A stretch of DNA of 53,287 nucleotides. Origin: Welwitschia mirabilis. Its lineage: Eukaryota > Gnetophyta > Gnetopsida > Welwitschiales. The stretch spans positions 100,199,743-100,253,029 of the forward strand of contig JBOZIK010000001.1 of the NCBI GenBank assembly GCA_051453625.1. Direction: 5' to 3'. Both the position numbers and the translations under genes were made by a program. Positions 1 through 11,740 of the stretch are shown one piece after another. Position 1 is the stretch's first letter; each line of letters begins with the position of its first letter. Below the pieces are notes generated by a model. It saw only the letters and a list, made by a program, of their open reading frames with translations. It had not been told where the DNA came from and searched no databases.

Positions 1-1950
1 TTTTTATTTTATTATATTGTATTTTTAGCATAGTGTAAGATTGTGCTGTTACACATGTAGTTCCTCACAATAATTACAAGTCATTTGTGTTAACTAATTA
101 TACATCACGTAAGAGAAATAGTTATTTTATCATGATTAATATCTTCATATGGATTTATGTCAACTATTTATTGGTTCGATACTTAATGTGCTTCCACTAT
201 ATATGCAATCTGACCTATGAGATTTCTTTATGCTTTGATTTAAACTATTTATACTTGATTTTCTTTCCTTGAGTTGAATTATTGTGTTAAGCACCTATTT
301 ATTTTTACAAAGGCTCAGAGCATGATCTCCTAGTTTTAAAAATGTAGTTTTTCCTTTGTTCAATATTTTAAAATAGTATCTAATTTTTCTTTGATATTAT
401 TGATATGTATAGATAAATGATCTATATAAGAAATTAAATAACTAAGTTGCCTAATTAAATCATCCTGTACTTTTTCTAATGTAGCTTTATTATCAAGGAT
501 ATGTGCAACATTTACTTGGGTTTCAAATTTTTCCCAATTATTAGTTACATAATATTCACCTTTGGGAGGTCCAGATTAGGAAATTACTTGTAAAACTTCT
601 TATTGTAAAATGTTTTCTCAATAATTTAAACTTGATCATTTATCTTTTCTTTTCCTTTGCTACTATGCATAATTCACATACATGGAACTGATGTATTTGT
701 GACTCTTTATGTTCTTATAGTGTTCTATTGACCCAGGTATCTTAATTAATCTTTAGATTGTACTTTTTACCTTGTACTATTTTTAAATAGATCATAACAA
801 TTATTTTACCCTTATGTGTAGGATAATGAGATGGCACCCAAAACAGGTAATTGATTTTTTTTTCCTTAACAAACTCTTAACTTTTAATGTAGTTTGGAAT
901 AGTTGGGAAATTAGTGTATAATCATTAGATTTAACTTGCTGACATATTACTAATAAACTTTTATATTTGATGGGAAAACTAACACAACATTAGTATATTA
1001 TTAAGAAACATAAATGATAAGAGATTAAATGTGTGTATTGCCTAAATTAAATAATACATAATTCTTAGTGAGATTTAAACGCCCTTAAGATTGACACATA
1101 ACATTAATACTTTAGTAATGAACTCATCATATCTGCTAATATGAGAGTGGGGTTCTAGATAGCATATGCCATCTTTATCTAACGTTCCCTTAAATTGTCA
1201 TATAAGAGTTTGGAATCGTTCTATATGTCTAAGATCTTAAATTGACATCAAATATCTTATACCAACATTAAAATTAAACTTAGGGTGTACTACTATATTA
1301 AGCTATCCTATATTTACTAAATGTTTCAATCTTTCTATATCTTTCTTTTTAAAGAATAGCAAAAAGACTAGCTTCATACCTTCTTCTTTAACACTTAAAT
1401 AAACTTTATATTGTTTAGTATTCCTAGCAAACATTTCTTAAAAAAATTTTATCTCATATATATCATGATTTTTAATATTCAGAACTGAATTTGACTCATA
1501 GAAATAGCATGCCAACATTTATGTTCTATAATTAGATTATGTAACGAATGAATATCTTAAAATCTAGTAGATACTAACATACTTAGTTTTAGATGTAGAT
1601 GTTTTAGATAAATATGAATTAAGTTGCATACCTTTACTTTGTAGTAAAACCCTACAAACTTTTAGATTACTTAATATTCAAGTAAAAAGATTGTAAAACT
1701 TAAAAAAAATGATATTCAATGAAGGAAAATTTAAACTTTAGATTTAGCTAAAGGATAAATGAGTTGATCTTTTCCTTAAAACACTTTGCCTTAACCTAAA
1801 TGCTTCAATATAATTTGAAATAAATGAAGAGATATATTTAAAGACACCTTAATATTAAGGATTTACTTCAAGTATGAATAACATTCCATAAGAAATAGGC
1901 TCTTGTGTTGGAGATCGAACCTAGTGATATTAAGATATTCATGATATGGA
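1..1950. other. AT-rich stretch without recognised gene
   Basis: Very AT-rich DNA with stops in all frames apart from short chance openings. I recognise no protein motif, RNA gene or LTR end here except the minus-strand open stretch listed separately. It may be the 5' flank or decayed gag part of the gypsy element that starts downstream, but nothing visible proves that. Confidence 0.5.
360..572 (-). pseudogene. Unrecognised open stretch, coiled-coil-like
   Basis: Reading the minus strand from an in-frame TAA at 576-578 down to a TGA at 360-362 gives about 70 uninterrupted codons with no ATG start. The peptide begins GPPKGEYYVTNNWEKF and continues with leucine/isoleucine spaced in a heptad-like way, ending EKLDTILKY. 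Such composition is unusual in the surrounding AT-rich sequence, where open stretches are normally shorter and richer in F, I and N. It could be a remnant of a retroelement gag or of another mobile-element protein. I do not recognise the family, and chance cannot be excluded. Confidence 0.25.
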
Positions 1951-1959
1951 GGGACTCAC

Positions 1960-2600
1960 TCCCATTCTAATTACAAAGACAAATAAGAAAATAACACATC
2001 ATTTTTTAATCAAAATTTAAATGAGTAAGTCTTGTAATAGTCATTTCTAAAGAGGTAGGAAAACAACAAGCATGTATTAATTTGAGAATGTTAAATTTTG
2101 TAACCTATAAAGATCATTTTATTTTATCTTTTATTGGTAAAGTATTAAATAGAAATTCTAATCATGAATTTTATAGTTTCTTAGATGGGTATAATGGCTA
2201 TAATCAAATACCCATAGCATTAGAGGATTAAGAAGAGACAACTTTTATTTATCATTGGAGAACATTTACCTATAAAGTAATACCATTTAGATGATATAGC
2301 TCTCTTACTACATTTCAAAAATAAATTTATCATGGCTTTCAGGATATGTTACGAAATTCAGTTAAAGTCTTTATGAATGATTTTTCAACCTATGGGGATA
2401 ATTCTAATGAATCTATTGATAACTTAGATTAACTTTCGAGGACATGCATAGAAAAGAAATTAAAATTAAGTTCATCCAATAGTTTCATAATGATAAGGGA
2501 AGGGATTATCTTAGGCTATAAAATTTTAAAATTCGGATAAACACAAATGAAAATAAAATCAAAATTATAAAAGAAATAAAGCTCCTAACTAAATTAAAAA
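1960..2600 (+). pseudogene. Gypsy reverse transcriptase remnant
   Basis: Around 2050-2200 the frame reads EVGKQQACINLRMLNF and then YKDHFILSFIGKVL, the start of a gypsy RT palm. SFLDGYNGYNQIPIALED at about 2175-2230 is the FLDG.SGYNQI block. The catalytic block appears as VFMNDFSTYGD near 2370-2402, with YMDD/FMDD changed to FMND. In-frame TAA codons (for example straight after IALED) interrupt it. In an intact element this domain would make cDNA from the element's RNA. Family assignment is secure; exact boundaries are not. Confidence 0.75.
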
Positions 2601-2699
2601 TTTAAGATCTATCCTAGGACATGTTGGATATTACAAAAGGTTTATAGTCAATTTCAATAAAATAGTCAATCCCTTAAATAAACTATTACAAAAGATACA

Positions 2700-3190
2700 T
2701 CATTTTTTTGGGTACAGAATGTCAAAAAGAACTTGAGGATCTCTAACAGAAATTGATAGAAGCTCCTAATTTACAAGGACTTAATTGGACTAAAAATTTT
2801 CATATAATGATAAATGCTTCAAACTTTGCTATGGGAGATCTATAGAACAAAAAGATATTCAGGGTAAATCATATGCAATGGCTTATATTAATAAAATTTT
2901 AATGCATCAAATAATAATTATATAGTTATGAAAAAAGAAATGCTAGCTATTTTTATATTCCTTAGAAAATTTTAAACATTATGTTATGGTTTAAATTACT
3001 AAAGTCCACACAAATCACTCTATCATGTGATATCTTATAAATAAGAAAGAAACTACTTCTAAATCATAACGTGAATTCCTTTACTGTAGGAATTTTTTTA
3101 GAAATAGTGGATAGTAAAGAAACTAAAAATGCATTAGCTAAACATCTGTTTAGATTGAACGTCAATAGTTCAAAAGAAGATTATAAAAAA
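2700..3190 (+). pseudogene. Gypsy RNase H remnant
   Basis: IEAPNLQGLNWTKNFHIMIN followed by ASNFAMG (about 2755-2835) matches the usual start of the gypsy RNase H domain after RT, where the catalytic Asp of the DAS motif has become Asn. The end of the domain is visible as EIVDSKETKNALAKHLFRL near 3105-3160, the counterpart of the 'D.KGTENVVADHLSRL' block of Athila/Tat elements. Frameshifts and stops separate these blocks. It is the expected domain between the RT and integrase remnants. Confidence 0.65.
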
Positions 3191-3339
3191 AGGAAGATTT
3201 TTCAGATGAAAATCTATTGAAAATATCAAAAAACCCTGGTTTGATAACATTATAAATTACTTAGCAACTCATGTAATGCTAAATAATTTGTATTATTATG
3301 AGAAGAAAAAGCTGTTAAAGTAATGAAAATAGTATTATT

Positions 3340-4130
3340 AGCAAAATGAATCTTTTACAAAATGGGAATGGATCGAATAGCTAGGAGATGTGTGGATGAA
3401 AAAAAACAAATGCAATTTCATTGATGAAATGCACAAGAACGGGTATGGAGGAAATTACACTAAAAAATGACTTCAGTAAAAATCTTACAAGCTAGTTATT
3501 ATTCACCATACATGTTTAGAGGTTGTTTTAAATTTGTCAAAATCTAATATGAATGTTAAAGGGAGGGTACCTTAACTTCTAATCTTAAGAGTTCTCAAAA
3601 CTGGATTTGATGCCTTAAATGTTTTGATATATAGGATATTTACTTTATCAAGCCTTTTACTTCTAATTCTTTAAAAAAGAATACATACTTGTCTATGTAG
3701 ATTACTTCATTAAATAGATAAAACATAAAGTAGTAATTGATGGTTCAGCTAAAACCATCATTAAATTCTCTCAAAAAAACACAATGACTAGATTTAAAGC
3801 TATCTTTCTTTTTGATATCAAATAGGGGAACCTGTTTCACTAGCCAAATTATTTAGAAACTTCTCCAAAAGTATGGGGTTAAGCACCAAATATCCATAGC
3901 TTATCACCCACAAACTGATTAACAGGCTTAAGTAACTAACAAAACAATTGAAAGAGTCATATTAAAAACTATTAATGACAAAAGAATAGATGAGGCCATC
4001 AAATTAAATGAAGCTTTATGAATGTATAGACTTACATGAAGAAGATTAATCAATTACACTCCTTATGAACTAATCTATGATAAACAAGCCTTAATACTAG
4101 TGGAATTTTAAATAGGAACATACAAACCAC
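3340..4130 (+). pseudogene. Gypsy integrase remnant
   Basis: RRCVDEKKQMQFIDEMHKNG near 3380-3440 is the N-terminal zinc-binding part, with the His of the HHCC motif. KILQASYYSPYMFRGCFKFV near 3480-3535 corresponds to the 'iL.aGfyWPtmfkDa..fv' block. AYHPQTD near 3898-3918 is the conserved patch between the second Asp and the Glu of the core. RRLINYTPYELIYDKQAL near 4035-4095 is the typical C-terminal 'TP..LVYGK' block. Many stops. Function would have been insertion of cDNA into host DNA. Confidence 0.7.
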
Positions 4131-4793
4131 TTAAATGTTAAATATGAAATTAGATAAAAATATCAAACATTGGTTATAAAAAATGAACTATCTGAAAGAA
4201 AAAATAAAAATATCACTAGAACAAAAGGAATATTATTTTAAAAAAATGAAATCATATCATGATGTTAGGATAAAAAAAATGAAATAAAATAAGAAGTACT
4301 CTTGTTCAATCCAAAATTCAAAATGTTTATTCAAAAGTTTATTTAAAAATGACTAAGTCCATTTAAAGTAATAAATGTTTATAATAATGAAACAATGGAA
4401 ATAGATCCATCAGTTCTAACAGAGATTAACATTGTTATTAGATGTATATTAAAATTTATAATAAAAATACTTTATTATTAGAAATTCTTGAAGATTTTCA
4501 AAAGGTCAAAAAGCTGATTAAAGTGAAGAATCCTTAACTTTAATCATGACCTGAGCAAGAGCAGAGTGGAGCAGCGAAGCTAGGGTTTGTATTTCAGGGT
4601 GCATTATGGTAAACGAAGGGGGGATTTTTCCTTTAACATGTCTTCCATACATTGGAGACTTGCCCCTCTCATGGCTACTCTGCACAAGCACTTTATTAGA
4701 GGCTTTCTAGAGGCGATTTTTAGTTCTGTAGGTTGTTTGCCCTTGCTACAATGAATCTTTAATGCAGTTACGGAACTAAGCCTTGGCTTTCCA

Positions 4794-5039
4794 ATGGCAT
4801 TAGAATTGTCGGGTACCAAATCTTATGCAGAATTAGTGGGGGGAAGCAAATCTAAAAGTTTTTCCAAATTAGATTTTGGTTTCAAGCATGAAGGAAATAT
4901 CATCTATGTAAACATGCCCATCAACTACTCTAAGCATCTAGAGGCTCATTTTAGAAATAGCCCCATTAGCAAATTTCAATCCTCAAGAGGGCTCTCATTC
5001 ATTAAAAAAGTGTGTGCTGTGATCAAAAGTTTCCTATAA
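4794..5039 (+). pseudogene. LINE ORF1 N-terminus (DUF4283-type)
   Basis: The ATG at 4794 opens 81 codons: MALELSGTKSYAELVGG, then SFSKLDFGFKHEGNI and NYSKHLEAHFRNSPISKF. The minus-strand LINE at 15940-16149 starts the same way (MAVESSSMKSY..., SFSNLDFGFKCDSDI, NYFRHLEFQFKNSLISKF), so this is a real family ORF start rather than a chance frame. The frame ends at 5037-5039, then continues shifted (KVIPLKDRLLHFVFYSKKK at about 5046-5100), the usual next block of plant LINE ORF1. In L1-type elements ORF1 is an RNA-binding chaperone of the element RNP. Frameshifted, so not functional here. Confidence 0.65.
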
Positions 5040-5423
5040 GTTACAAGGTAATACCTCTCAAAGATAGATTATTACATTTTGTTTTTTATTCGAAGAAGAA
5101 ATGAATAAGGTTTTAGTAAGAGGGCCCTTTTTTTTTTTTGTAAATTCTTGAAAAACAAACGATTTATGAAAAGATCGCTATTTGCATTCGTATCTCAAAC
5201 CTTCACCTCGAAATATGGCATCTAAATTTCTTCAAGTAACTTGATGATATGCTGAGAGAGTTTATTAAACTTGATAGGAATATGTATTTAAGGGAAAAAA
5301 TGGCAATGGCTAGAAAATTTATTTAGATGAAACTAGGTAGCTTCAAAGCCAAAAAAACTAAATCCTGGATACTATGTAGGTGGAATTGATTTTTAACTTA
5401 GAAATGAAAATATTCCATTGCAA

Positions 5424-5465
5424 TGTTCAAAATGTGGTAAAAATAGGCATTCAATGGAGAAATTC
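5424..5465 (+). pseudogene. LINE ORF1 zinc knuckle, last Cys lost (copy 1)
   Basis: The reading CSKCGKNRHSMEKF is a CX2CX4HX4C zinc knuckle in which the final Cys codon is TTC (Phe). It lies at the C-terminal side of the ORF1 remnant, just left of an N gap. The minus-strand relative at 15444-15485 keeps all four ligands (CLKCGEQGHTIKKC), which shows the ancestral state. Confidence 0.7.
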
Positions 5466-5789
5466 AAGAAAAATGAGAAATTGGAAAAAATGACTAGTAA
5501 GAAGCCAAGAAAAAAGATCGTAAAAAGAAACTAGCTTTAGTCCCAAACAATGATCCAATCACTTAAGCAAATAAATATGNNNNNNNNNNNNNNNNNNNNN
5601 NNNNNNNNNNNNNNNNNNNNNNNNNNNNNNNNNNNNNNNNNNNNNNNNNNNNNNNNNNNNNNNNNNNNNNNNNNNNNNNAACATTTATTTAGATGAAACT
5701 AAGTAGCTTCAAAGCCAAAAAAACTAAATCTTGGATACTATGTAGGTGGAATCGATTTTTAACTTAGAAATGAAAATATTCCATTGCAA

Positions 5790-5831
5790 TGTTCGAAATG
5801 TGGTAAAAATGGGCATTCAATGGAGAAATTC
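5790..5831 (+). pseudogene. LINE ORF1 zinc knuckle, last Cys lost (copy 2)
   Basis: CSKCGKNGHSMEKF, to the right of the 100-N gap, carries the same Cys-to-Phe change as the copy at 5424-5465. The shared defect means the two copies separated after the element had already died, or are the same locus assembled twice. Confidence 0.7.
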
Positions 5832-6545
5832 AAGAAAAATAAGAAAGTGGAAAAAATGACTAGTAAGAAGCTAAGAAAAAAGATCATAAAAAGAAACTAG
5901 CTTCAGTCCCAAACAATGATCCAATCACTTAAGCAAATAAATATGATATTCTGTTAAAGGAAGAACCAAAATAAACACAGAAAAATGAAATAAAAAAAGA
6001 ATGGAAAATAGCCACATAGGGAAAGCAACATAAAAAGAACATCTACAATGCACCTATTTGTTCTTCCGAATCATAACAGTCGTCAAAAATGAAAATGGGA
6101 TAACAGAAAATAGATAACAGTAATAATGCAAACGAGTGCATTTTAGAACACTAACAGTTAGCAAAACTCAAAAAACTAGACAGATGGACAAAAGAATCAG
6201 AATAAATACTAGAAAAGGTAAAATTAAAAAAGAGAATAAGGAGGAAATATGAGATGGTAAGCAATCTCAACTCTCTTTCCAATGATTATTTCCTAGAATT
6301 GCAAAGGCCTTGGAATTGGTTAGAAACTCCTACTTTTGAAGTCTCTAAAATACCATTTTATTGTAAACCCATTGGGATATACTAGTTTAGAGCCTATTTT
6401 AGATTGTAATTGGGAATAAGAGTTGACTAAATTAGATGCTAATGTTTGAGGGTTTGGTTATCACAGGGATTTTTACCATGCTGGGAAAAATAGCTTTTAA
6501 GCTATGTTGTATCTCCTCTTGTCTTATGTTATAATATAATATTTA

Positions 6546-9500
6546 TTTACCATTTCTTAAGAAAAAAAGCTAATTAAAGTTTCTTAAAATAAATGATATT
6601 ACTGTAATCTAATCTAAGAATAGAAATTATTATAATTTGATCTTTTAAAGAGAGTCTATTTAATTAATAAGCCATATAAGAAATAAAATAAAGATTAATA
6701 AAAAAAATATACTAGTTATATCTGGAAAGAAAAATAATAAAAAACATCACAAGGTTTAAAAAAATTTAAAAATTAAAAATGAAGTTATTAAATATTAGCT
6801 TGAATTAAAAGAGAAGAGTTTGAGGAGCCTTGTCAAGGCACAAATTCCCCAAGAGGGATCTTTGACAATGCAACTCTTCTTCTGATTAACTCTGCTATAG
6901 GCAAAGTTACTTACCATAATAAGGAGGTTGTATGTTAGTAGTGGTTAAAATAGCCTATCTTCTATTATAAATTTCCTATGAAAAATTCTAAAACCAACTC
7001 CATTATTCCAAAATGGAGCAATGGAAATTAAAATATTATTTTATGTTCATTCTAAAGAAGTCTAAAATTAAAGTAATAACTAATGAAAATCTAAGGACTT
7101 ATTAACAAGTGTATACTCTTTATTATTATTAGATTAAAGTATAATTAATATTTTCCAGATAATTTTGCTTGATGTATATTCTTATAAAGAATTATTATCA
7201 TTATAATAATTAGAGATAGAAAAAGAAAGAAAGATAGAGAGAGAGAATTTAAGCTAGCACAAGCATAATTAAGAATTAAAATAGCATAGGGTTTATTTAA
7301 TAAAAGTTCAACAAAACAACAATGAACAACATTATCATGGTTACCTTATTTAAGTGAAAATTACTTAGTCTAAGCTTAAACTAGAAACATAATATAAAAG
7401 ACTTCAAAATCTCCCAAGTCATTTGAAGAAATACTTTTTTTTATTAGAGTCAAAGGAGTTCCTTAAATAATGACCTTGATGGAAATTCTTCTTACTAACT
7501 TGCATCCCTTTTATTAAATAAGTTAAATATTCCATCTTTTTTTTAATTGTTGGGAGTGAAACAGAAAATACTAATGCTTGTTATTCANNNNNNNNNNNNN
7601 NNNNNNNNNNNNNNNNNNNNNNNNNNNNNNNNNNNNNNNNNNNNNNNNNNNNNNNNTAATTTTTTATTTGATCTAGATTTATTTAGAAAGTAGACAAGCA
7701 AATATCTCACATTATTTGAATTGATTTGATTAATCATGAAACTATATTGAGGGATTCTAGATGTGTTCTAGCTTGTCGTTTTTTAAACATACTCTCTTCC
7801 TCTTTTGAAGCTTATCAACATAAAGATGAACAATGCTCACAAAAGTACTAAGTAATCAAAATAATATCCTTCTTTCTATTCTTTCTGCTAAATCTATTTG
7901 TTTCATTTTTTCAAAGTAACTTCAACCTTGCTAAGATTGCCTCAGGGCCATCATAGTTGAACTATTTGTCTCCATTTTCAGAATTAGAGTTTGATGAATT
8001 CTTTATGAGATCCATAACATAGCCATCCAATTTATTCAACTAAAGTTTATATGATTCGTTTTCAGTCCTAGGAGCTAATTGTTTAGTGGGATTTTAACTT
8101 TCAACTTATAAGAAGAAGAAGATCAAAGAGAAGAGAACATTATGATTGAATAAAGTTGATCATAATAGTATGCAGAATGAGATGAGTAGGTAATGAGCTA
8201 AGCAATAATAGGATGGTTATTTATAGGTAAAAAAGTATAAAGAAATAATGGATTAGATGTGATGAAGAATTAGCAAGATCAAAAGAGAATTGTAAAAATA
8301 TCTTAAGAATTTTAGGTAATTAAGTAATTATCCCATAAAATTATAACCATTATAGAATTTTAATCATAGTAAAATTGTTCAAGATCAATCTATAAGTTAA
8401 GTTGTAATATCAATAGTTCCTTTTGATTATTTAAAAAAATTAATGATTATAAAGCTATACAAACTGAATTTATAATTCCAAGTATATGTGGTTTTACAAA
8501 GGAACTACTATCTTAGTGTTCAAACAAGATTTACCTAGGAAATTTTAGATATGAATTAACTACTTATGAAAGAATTTCTTTTGGGGAATTTTATGCCTTT
8601 ATTGTCCATCTCAAAAAACTTTAATTTAAATATTAATGATAAATAGTTATTCATTAGGATAAATTAGCTACTAAAAAGATTCTTTAATCATTTAATAGAA
8701 CTACTTCTACTAAAGAGTACTAAAGAGTCTAACCTATTTCAATTATCTTTTAGAATAAATATATTGAGCAAAGAATCTGTGTGATTCTATCCTGACACGC
8801 TACTTCCAAAATGAATAGATCAATACATTTAATTTTTAATAATGATTAAATGTTCTTTAAAGAAAAATACACAGTGGAAAAAATTAGTATTTCTAATAAA
8901 ATTTTTAATTTCTTAGAAGTAATTTAATTTCATGAATTTAAAGAGACAACTAAAAAAACTATACTTATGATTATGAGATTAATAATTTCACCATTCATCT
9001 ATAGCATAAATTATTTTCTTAAATCTTTGTCAGTCCCAATCTATGAAGTTAATCAAATGGCATGTTACTAGTCAGATTTTGGATCTAGGTTTTAGTTTTA
9101 TCTATTTCGACCATTTCTAATAAAAATGAAATCCTTTTTGTTTATAATCTTGTTTCAATTCTAGGTTTTTCCTAAAAATCAACTAGAATAGGTATAAGAG
9201 AAAAGAGCTAGCTATTGGAAATTGTCTAAGAAAAATAAATCATCTTTTATTTCAATCAATTATAGAATAATAGTACTATTCTTTATTTGATAATTAATTA
9301 AAGTAAACTCTCTTTGCTTCCTTTTCAATGATATCAATAATAAGTGAAAGAAATTTCAATGGGGTTAATAATAAGGGGGAATAGAAGAGAGAGCAAATTA
9401 AGAGAAAAAAATCAATTACAATCAACATCTAACATAGATTTTTAAGATTAGAGCTTTAATAAGGTTATTTATATCTCTTTAATGCTTATTATGTGTTTTT

Positions 9501-9680
9501 TATGAGGTCATCAAAAATTAAAAATAATTAAAATAAGCACACTAATAAATAAAGTTAAAATTAAAACTTTCAAAAATTTTTCTATTAACATACACTTTCA
9601 AAAATTTTAAAAAGCTAAATTTTTAAAAATATTTATAAACTAGACTAAAACAAAACTTTAAGAAGTTTCTTAAGATTAGT
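6546..9680. other. AT-rich stretch without recognised gene
   Basis: About 3.1 kb of AT-rich sequence with a 69-N gap at 7588-7656. There is an AG-rich microsatellite-like patch near 7215-7250 (GAAAGAAAGATAGAGAGAGA). I scanned both strands for retroelement blocks (RT, integrase, zinc knuckle), RNA genes and LTR ends and found nothing I can defend. Probably very old repeat DNA. Confidence 0.5.
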
Positions 9681-10100
9681 TTTTTTTTCTTTTTTTTCCT
9701 TTTTTTTTAATAGAGAAATGGGAAGTAGATTATATTAGCTCAAAATAAGAGAAAGATTTACAACATAGCTCATGAGCTAGATTTCCAAGCAAGATACAAG
9801 TCTATCTACTATTCAAATCCCCATACATAAGCATCTAATTTTATCAACCTAGGCTTCCAATACCAATCAGAAAGAGGTTCAAGGCTAGCATACCCCAAGG
9901 AATTTACAATAAAATTGTATTCATTTAGAACATAGTTGGGGATTGGGGAGGAGGGGGACAGAGGGAAGTATGTTAGCAATAACGGTAGGATCCAATAGTT
10001 TAGTCTGCTTGTCAATGTTTTCTTCTTCTTCTTGTTCCTCCTCCTCCACAACATCTTCTTAATATTACTACTACTATGTCTGTTCTGCATTTAGTACGTT
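9675..10100 (-). other. Segment with antisense poly(A)-like end
   Basis: At 9679-9709 the plus strand has three T-runs interrupted by C, i.e. a poly(A)-like tail if read on the minus strand. The adjoining minus-strand sequence (TTGAGCTAATATAATCTACT just before it) looks like a transcript 3' end. A 93-codon minus-strand open frame (9809-10090) begins with a lysine-rich patch but resembles no family I know. This may be the 3' end of a retroposed element, possibly of the minus-strand LINE upstream, but continuity with that LINE cannot be shown. Confidence 0.3.
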
Positions 10101-10520
10101 GTCATTACACCTCAAAGACATTGAGAAGCTACACTCTTCATCACTTTCTGTATCCTTCAGCAGATCCCATAGTGGTGGCTTTTGCATGAGTTCTCTTGGA
10201 ATTTCTTACCAATCTAAGATGCCTACATTGATCTAGGTTTTCCTCTGATATAACAACCAAACCAACCCTTCATGGCATTTATTATAGCTTTAGAGGAAGT
10301 AGTTGAGAGAATCAGATAGAAAGAAAGGGAGATCTATTTGAAACTCTCCCATCATGGTAGCAAGAAAGTGGAAGTGAAGCTCATTGATCTTATCAAAGTG
10401 GCTTTCCAAAGTGAATTATTTCATGGTCAAGGTAGCCCAAGAGTTAAATGATCTTGGCAAATCCTTCCTTATGTAGCTTTAACCTCTCTTTCTAAGGATT
10501 TTACTAATTAATCTTTCAAA

Positions 10521-10862
10521 GTGAAAAACTATGAAAGCCTTGGGAGCTTACTTTTTCAATTCCTTAAGAACTGTGACATTACTAATGGAAGGAATATCAA
10601 TAAATATGATAGTGTCACCTATCTAAGTGAGTCTGTCATTCCAATTTTTGAAGAATTACTTAGAGAGATCAAGGTCTTATCCTCTTGGGTTGAGGACTTA
10701 AGAATCCCATCATTCTACTTGAAAGTCCTCCCAAGTTTGCATATGGTACAACAATGCATTGTGCTTGGCAGGTTTAGTCCTCAAGACTTTTCCCATGTCT
10801 TGTGGCATGTTGATGTTACAGTGACTGCTTGGGCATGGTTCAGATGCTCCTCTCCAACATAG
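10521..10862 (+). pseudogene. Unrecognised 113-codon open frame
   Basis: Open from a TAA at 10509-10511 to a TAG at 10860-10862; the first codon of the run that could start is GTG, so there is no good start. The peptide looks protein-like rather than random: ESLGSLLFQFLKNCD, then SVIPIFEELLREIKVLSSWV, then FSHVLWHVDVTVTAWAWF. Upstream (10270-10500) the same strand also reads in a coding-like way with stops. It might be a processed or captured fragment of a cellular gene or part of a transposable-element protein. I do not recognise it. Confidence 0.3.
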
Positions 10863-11184
10863 TTCAGACACTCTTAACTACGCGTTTGCTTGCAAATCAG
10901 GCATGGTTCTATTTGTAGGGTTTGGGCTCCCACATTTTTTATATATCTGGATTTAATCTAGTTATTCAATCTATTTAATGATTTTGAATTTTAACTTTGA
11001 CATGGATAATTTTTCTTGCTAAAAATTAATTTTGCATCTGTGTTTCTATAAGAGCCACGCAACAACAATTATGAAGACATTTTTCCTACAAGAATTGAAT
11101 GTATCCAAGCTAATGTGAGAAGAAGGAGATATATTTAGCCATTTCTAGAGATCTTTTGTTGTAGAACATTAAATTAAGAGATCA

Positions 11185-11235
11185 TTTTGAGACTAATTAT
11201 CTTCATGGCATATTGGACAATCTTGATTAACTCTT
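11185..11235 (-). pseudogene. LINE C-terminal Cys-rich motif
   Basis: Minus-strand reading SQDCPICHEDN near 11235-11200, the first pair of cysteines of the zf-RVT-like motif found after the RT of plant LINEs. Position and order fit the RT remnant upstream; the second half is degenerate. Confidence 0.45.
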
Positions 11236-11740
11236 AAATTTCTTTGAATAAAGTTATCTACTATTGGAATACATCCTTTCAACATATACCATCAAAACAT
11301 TTTTATTTTATTTAGAATATTTGGCTTCTACAATTTCTTCCATCTATAGTCATACTCAAATAAATTATGGTAGATTACTGAAATGCTTATTTTTCTATTT
11401 GGACTAGGAAGAGTTTGATTTTCAAAACCTGCAGCCAGCCTCTCTAGTGGAATAAATGATATGCTTCAAAAAATTATAATGTATTCCTTTATCAATATAA
11501 TCTTCTTTAAAGAATTTAACCTAGAGAATGATGTTGTCAGATAGAAATCTACAATAGTGCTTTTCAAGAATACATTTGCTTATCCATAGTTATTCTAATG
11601 CTAATACCACATGTTTTCTTAGGCATTACTATTTGCTCAAAGTTAATAAGGTGAAGCCTCTTGTGGAACTTACCACCTGACCAAATTAAATCTATGATAA
11701 TGTTATTTATTAAGCCAACACACTTATTAGATATAGAAAA

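Larger units (their letters stand above)
1960..4350 (+). mobile_element. Degenerate Ty3/gypsy pol region
   Basis: Plus-strand remnants of a Ty3/gypsy polyprotein occur in the order reverse transcriptase, RNase H, integrase, the order diagnostic of gypsy rather than copia. The match to plant Athila/Tat-type RT is clear by eye (SFLDGYNGYNQIPIALED, then VFMNDFSTYGD). Dozens of in-frame stops and frameshifts show it is dead. No convincing LTR pair was found around it: the 5' gag/protease part and both ends are either decayed or outside the window. It ends shortly before the 5' end of a LINE at about 4545. Confidence 0.8.
5317..5945. repeat. Direct repeat flanking a 100-N gap
   Basis: Positions 5317-5579 and 5682-5945 are about 260-bp near-identical direct repeats, differing at a handful of sites, on either side of a gap of exactly 100 N. 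The round gap size indicates unknown length. The simplest reading is that two overlapping contig ends, or two haplotypes, were placed side by side; a true tandem duplication is the alternative. Confidence 0.8.
4545..6545 (+). mobile_element. L1-type LINE, ORF1-only copy, plus strand
   Basis: The 5' end (about 4545-4610, GAGCAGAGTGGAGCAGCGAA then GCTAGGGTTT) matches the reverse complement of about 16745-16800, the 5' end of a second LINE on the minus strand. Inside lies an ORF1 remnant with DUF4283-like sequence and a zinc knuckle. At 6255-6330 the peptide MVSNLNSLSNDYFLELQRPW continues the ORF1-to-ORF2 linker also seen in the other copy. No endonuclease or RT follows: sequence after about 6500 runs into AT-rich DNA with an A-rich tract near 6560. 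So this is an internally deleted or 3'-lost copy. It contains an N gap with duplicated flanks. Confidence 0.65.
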
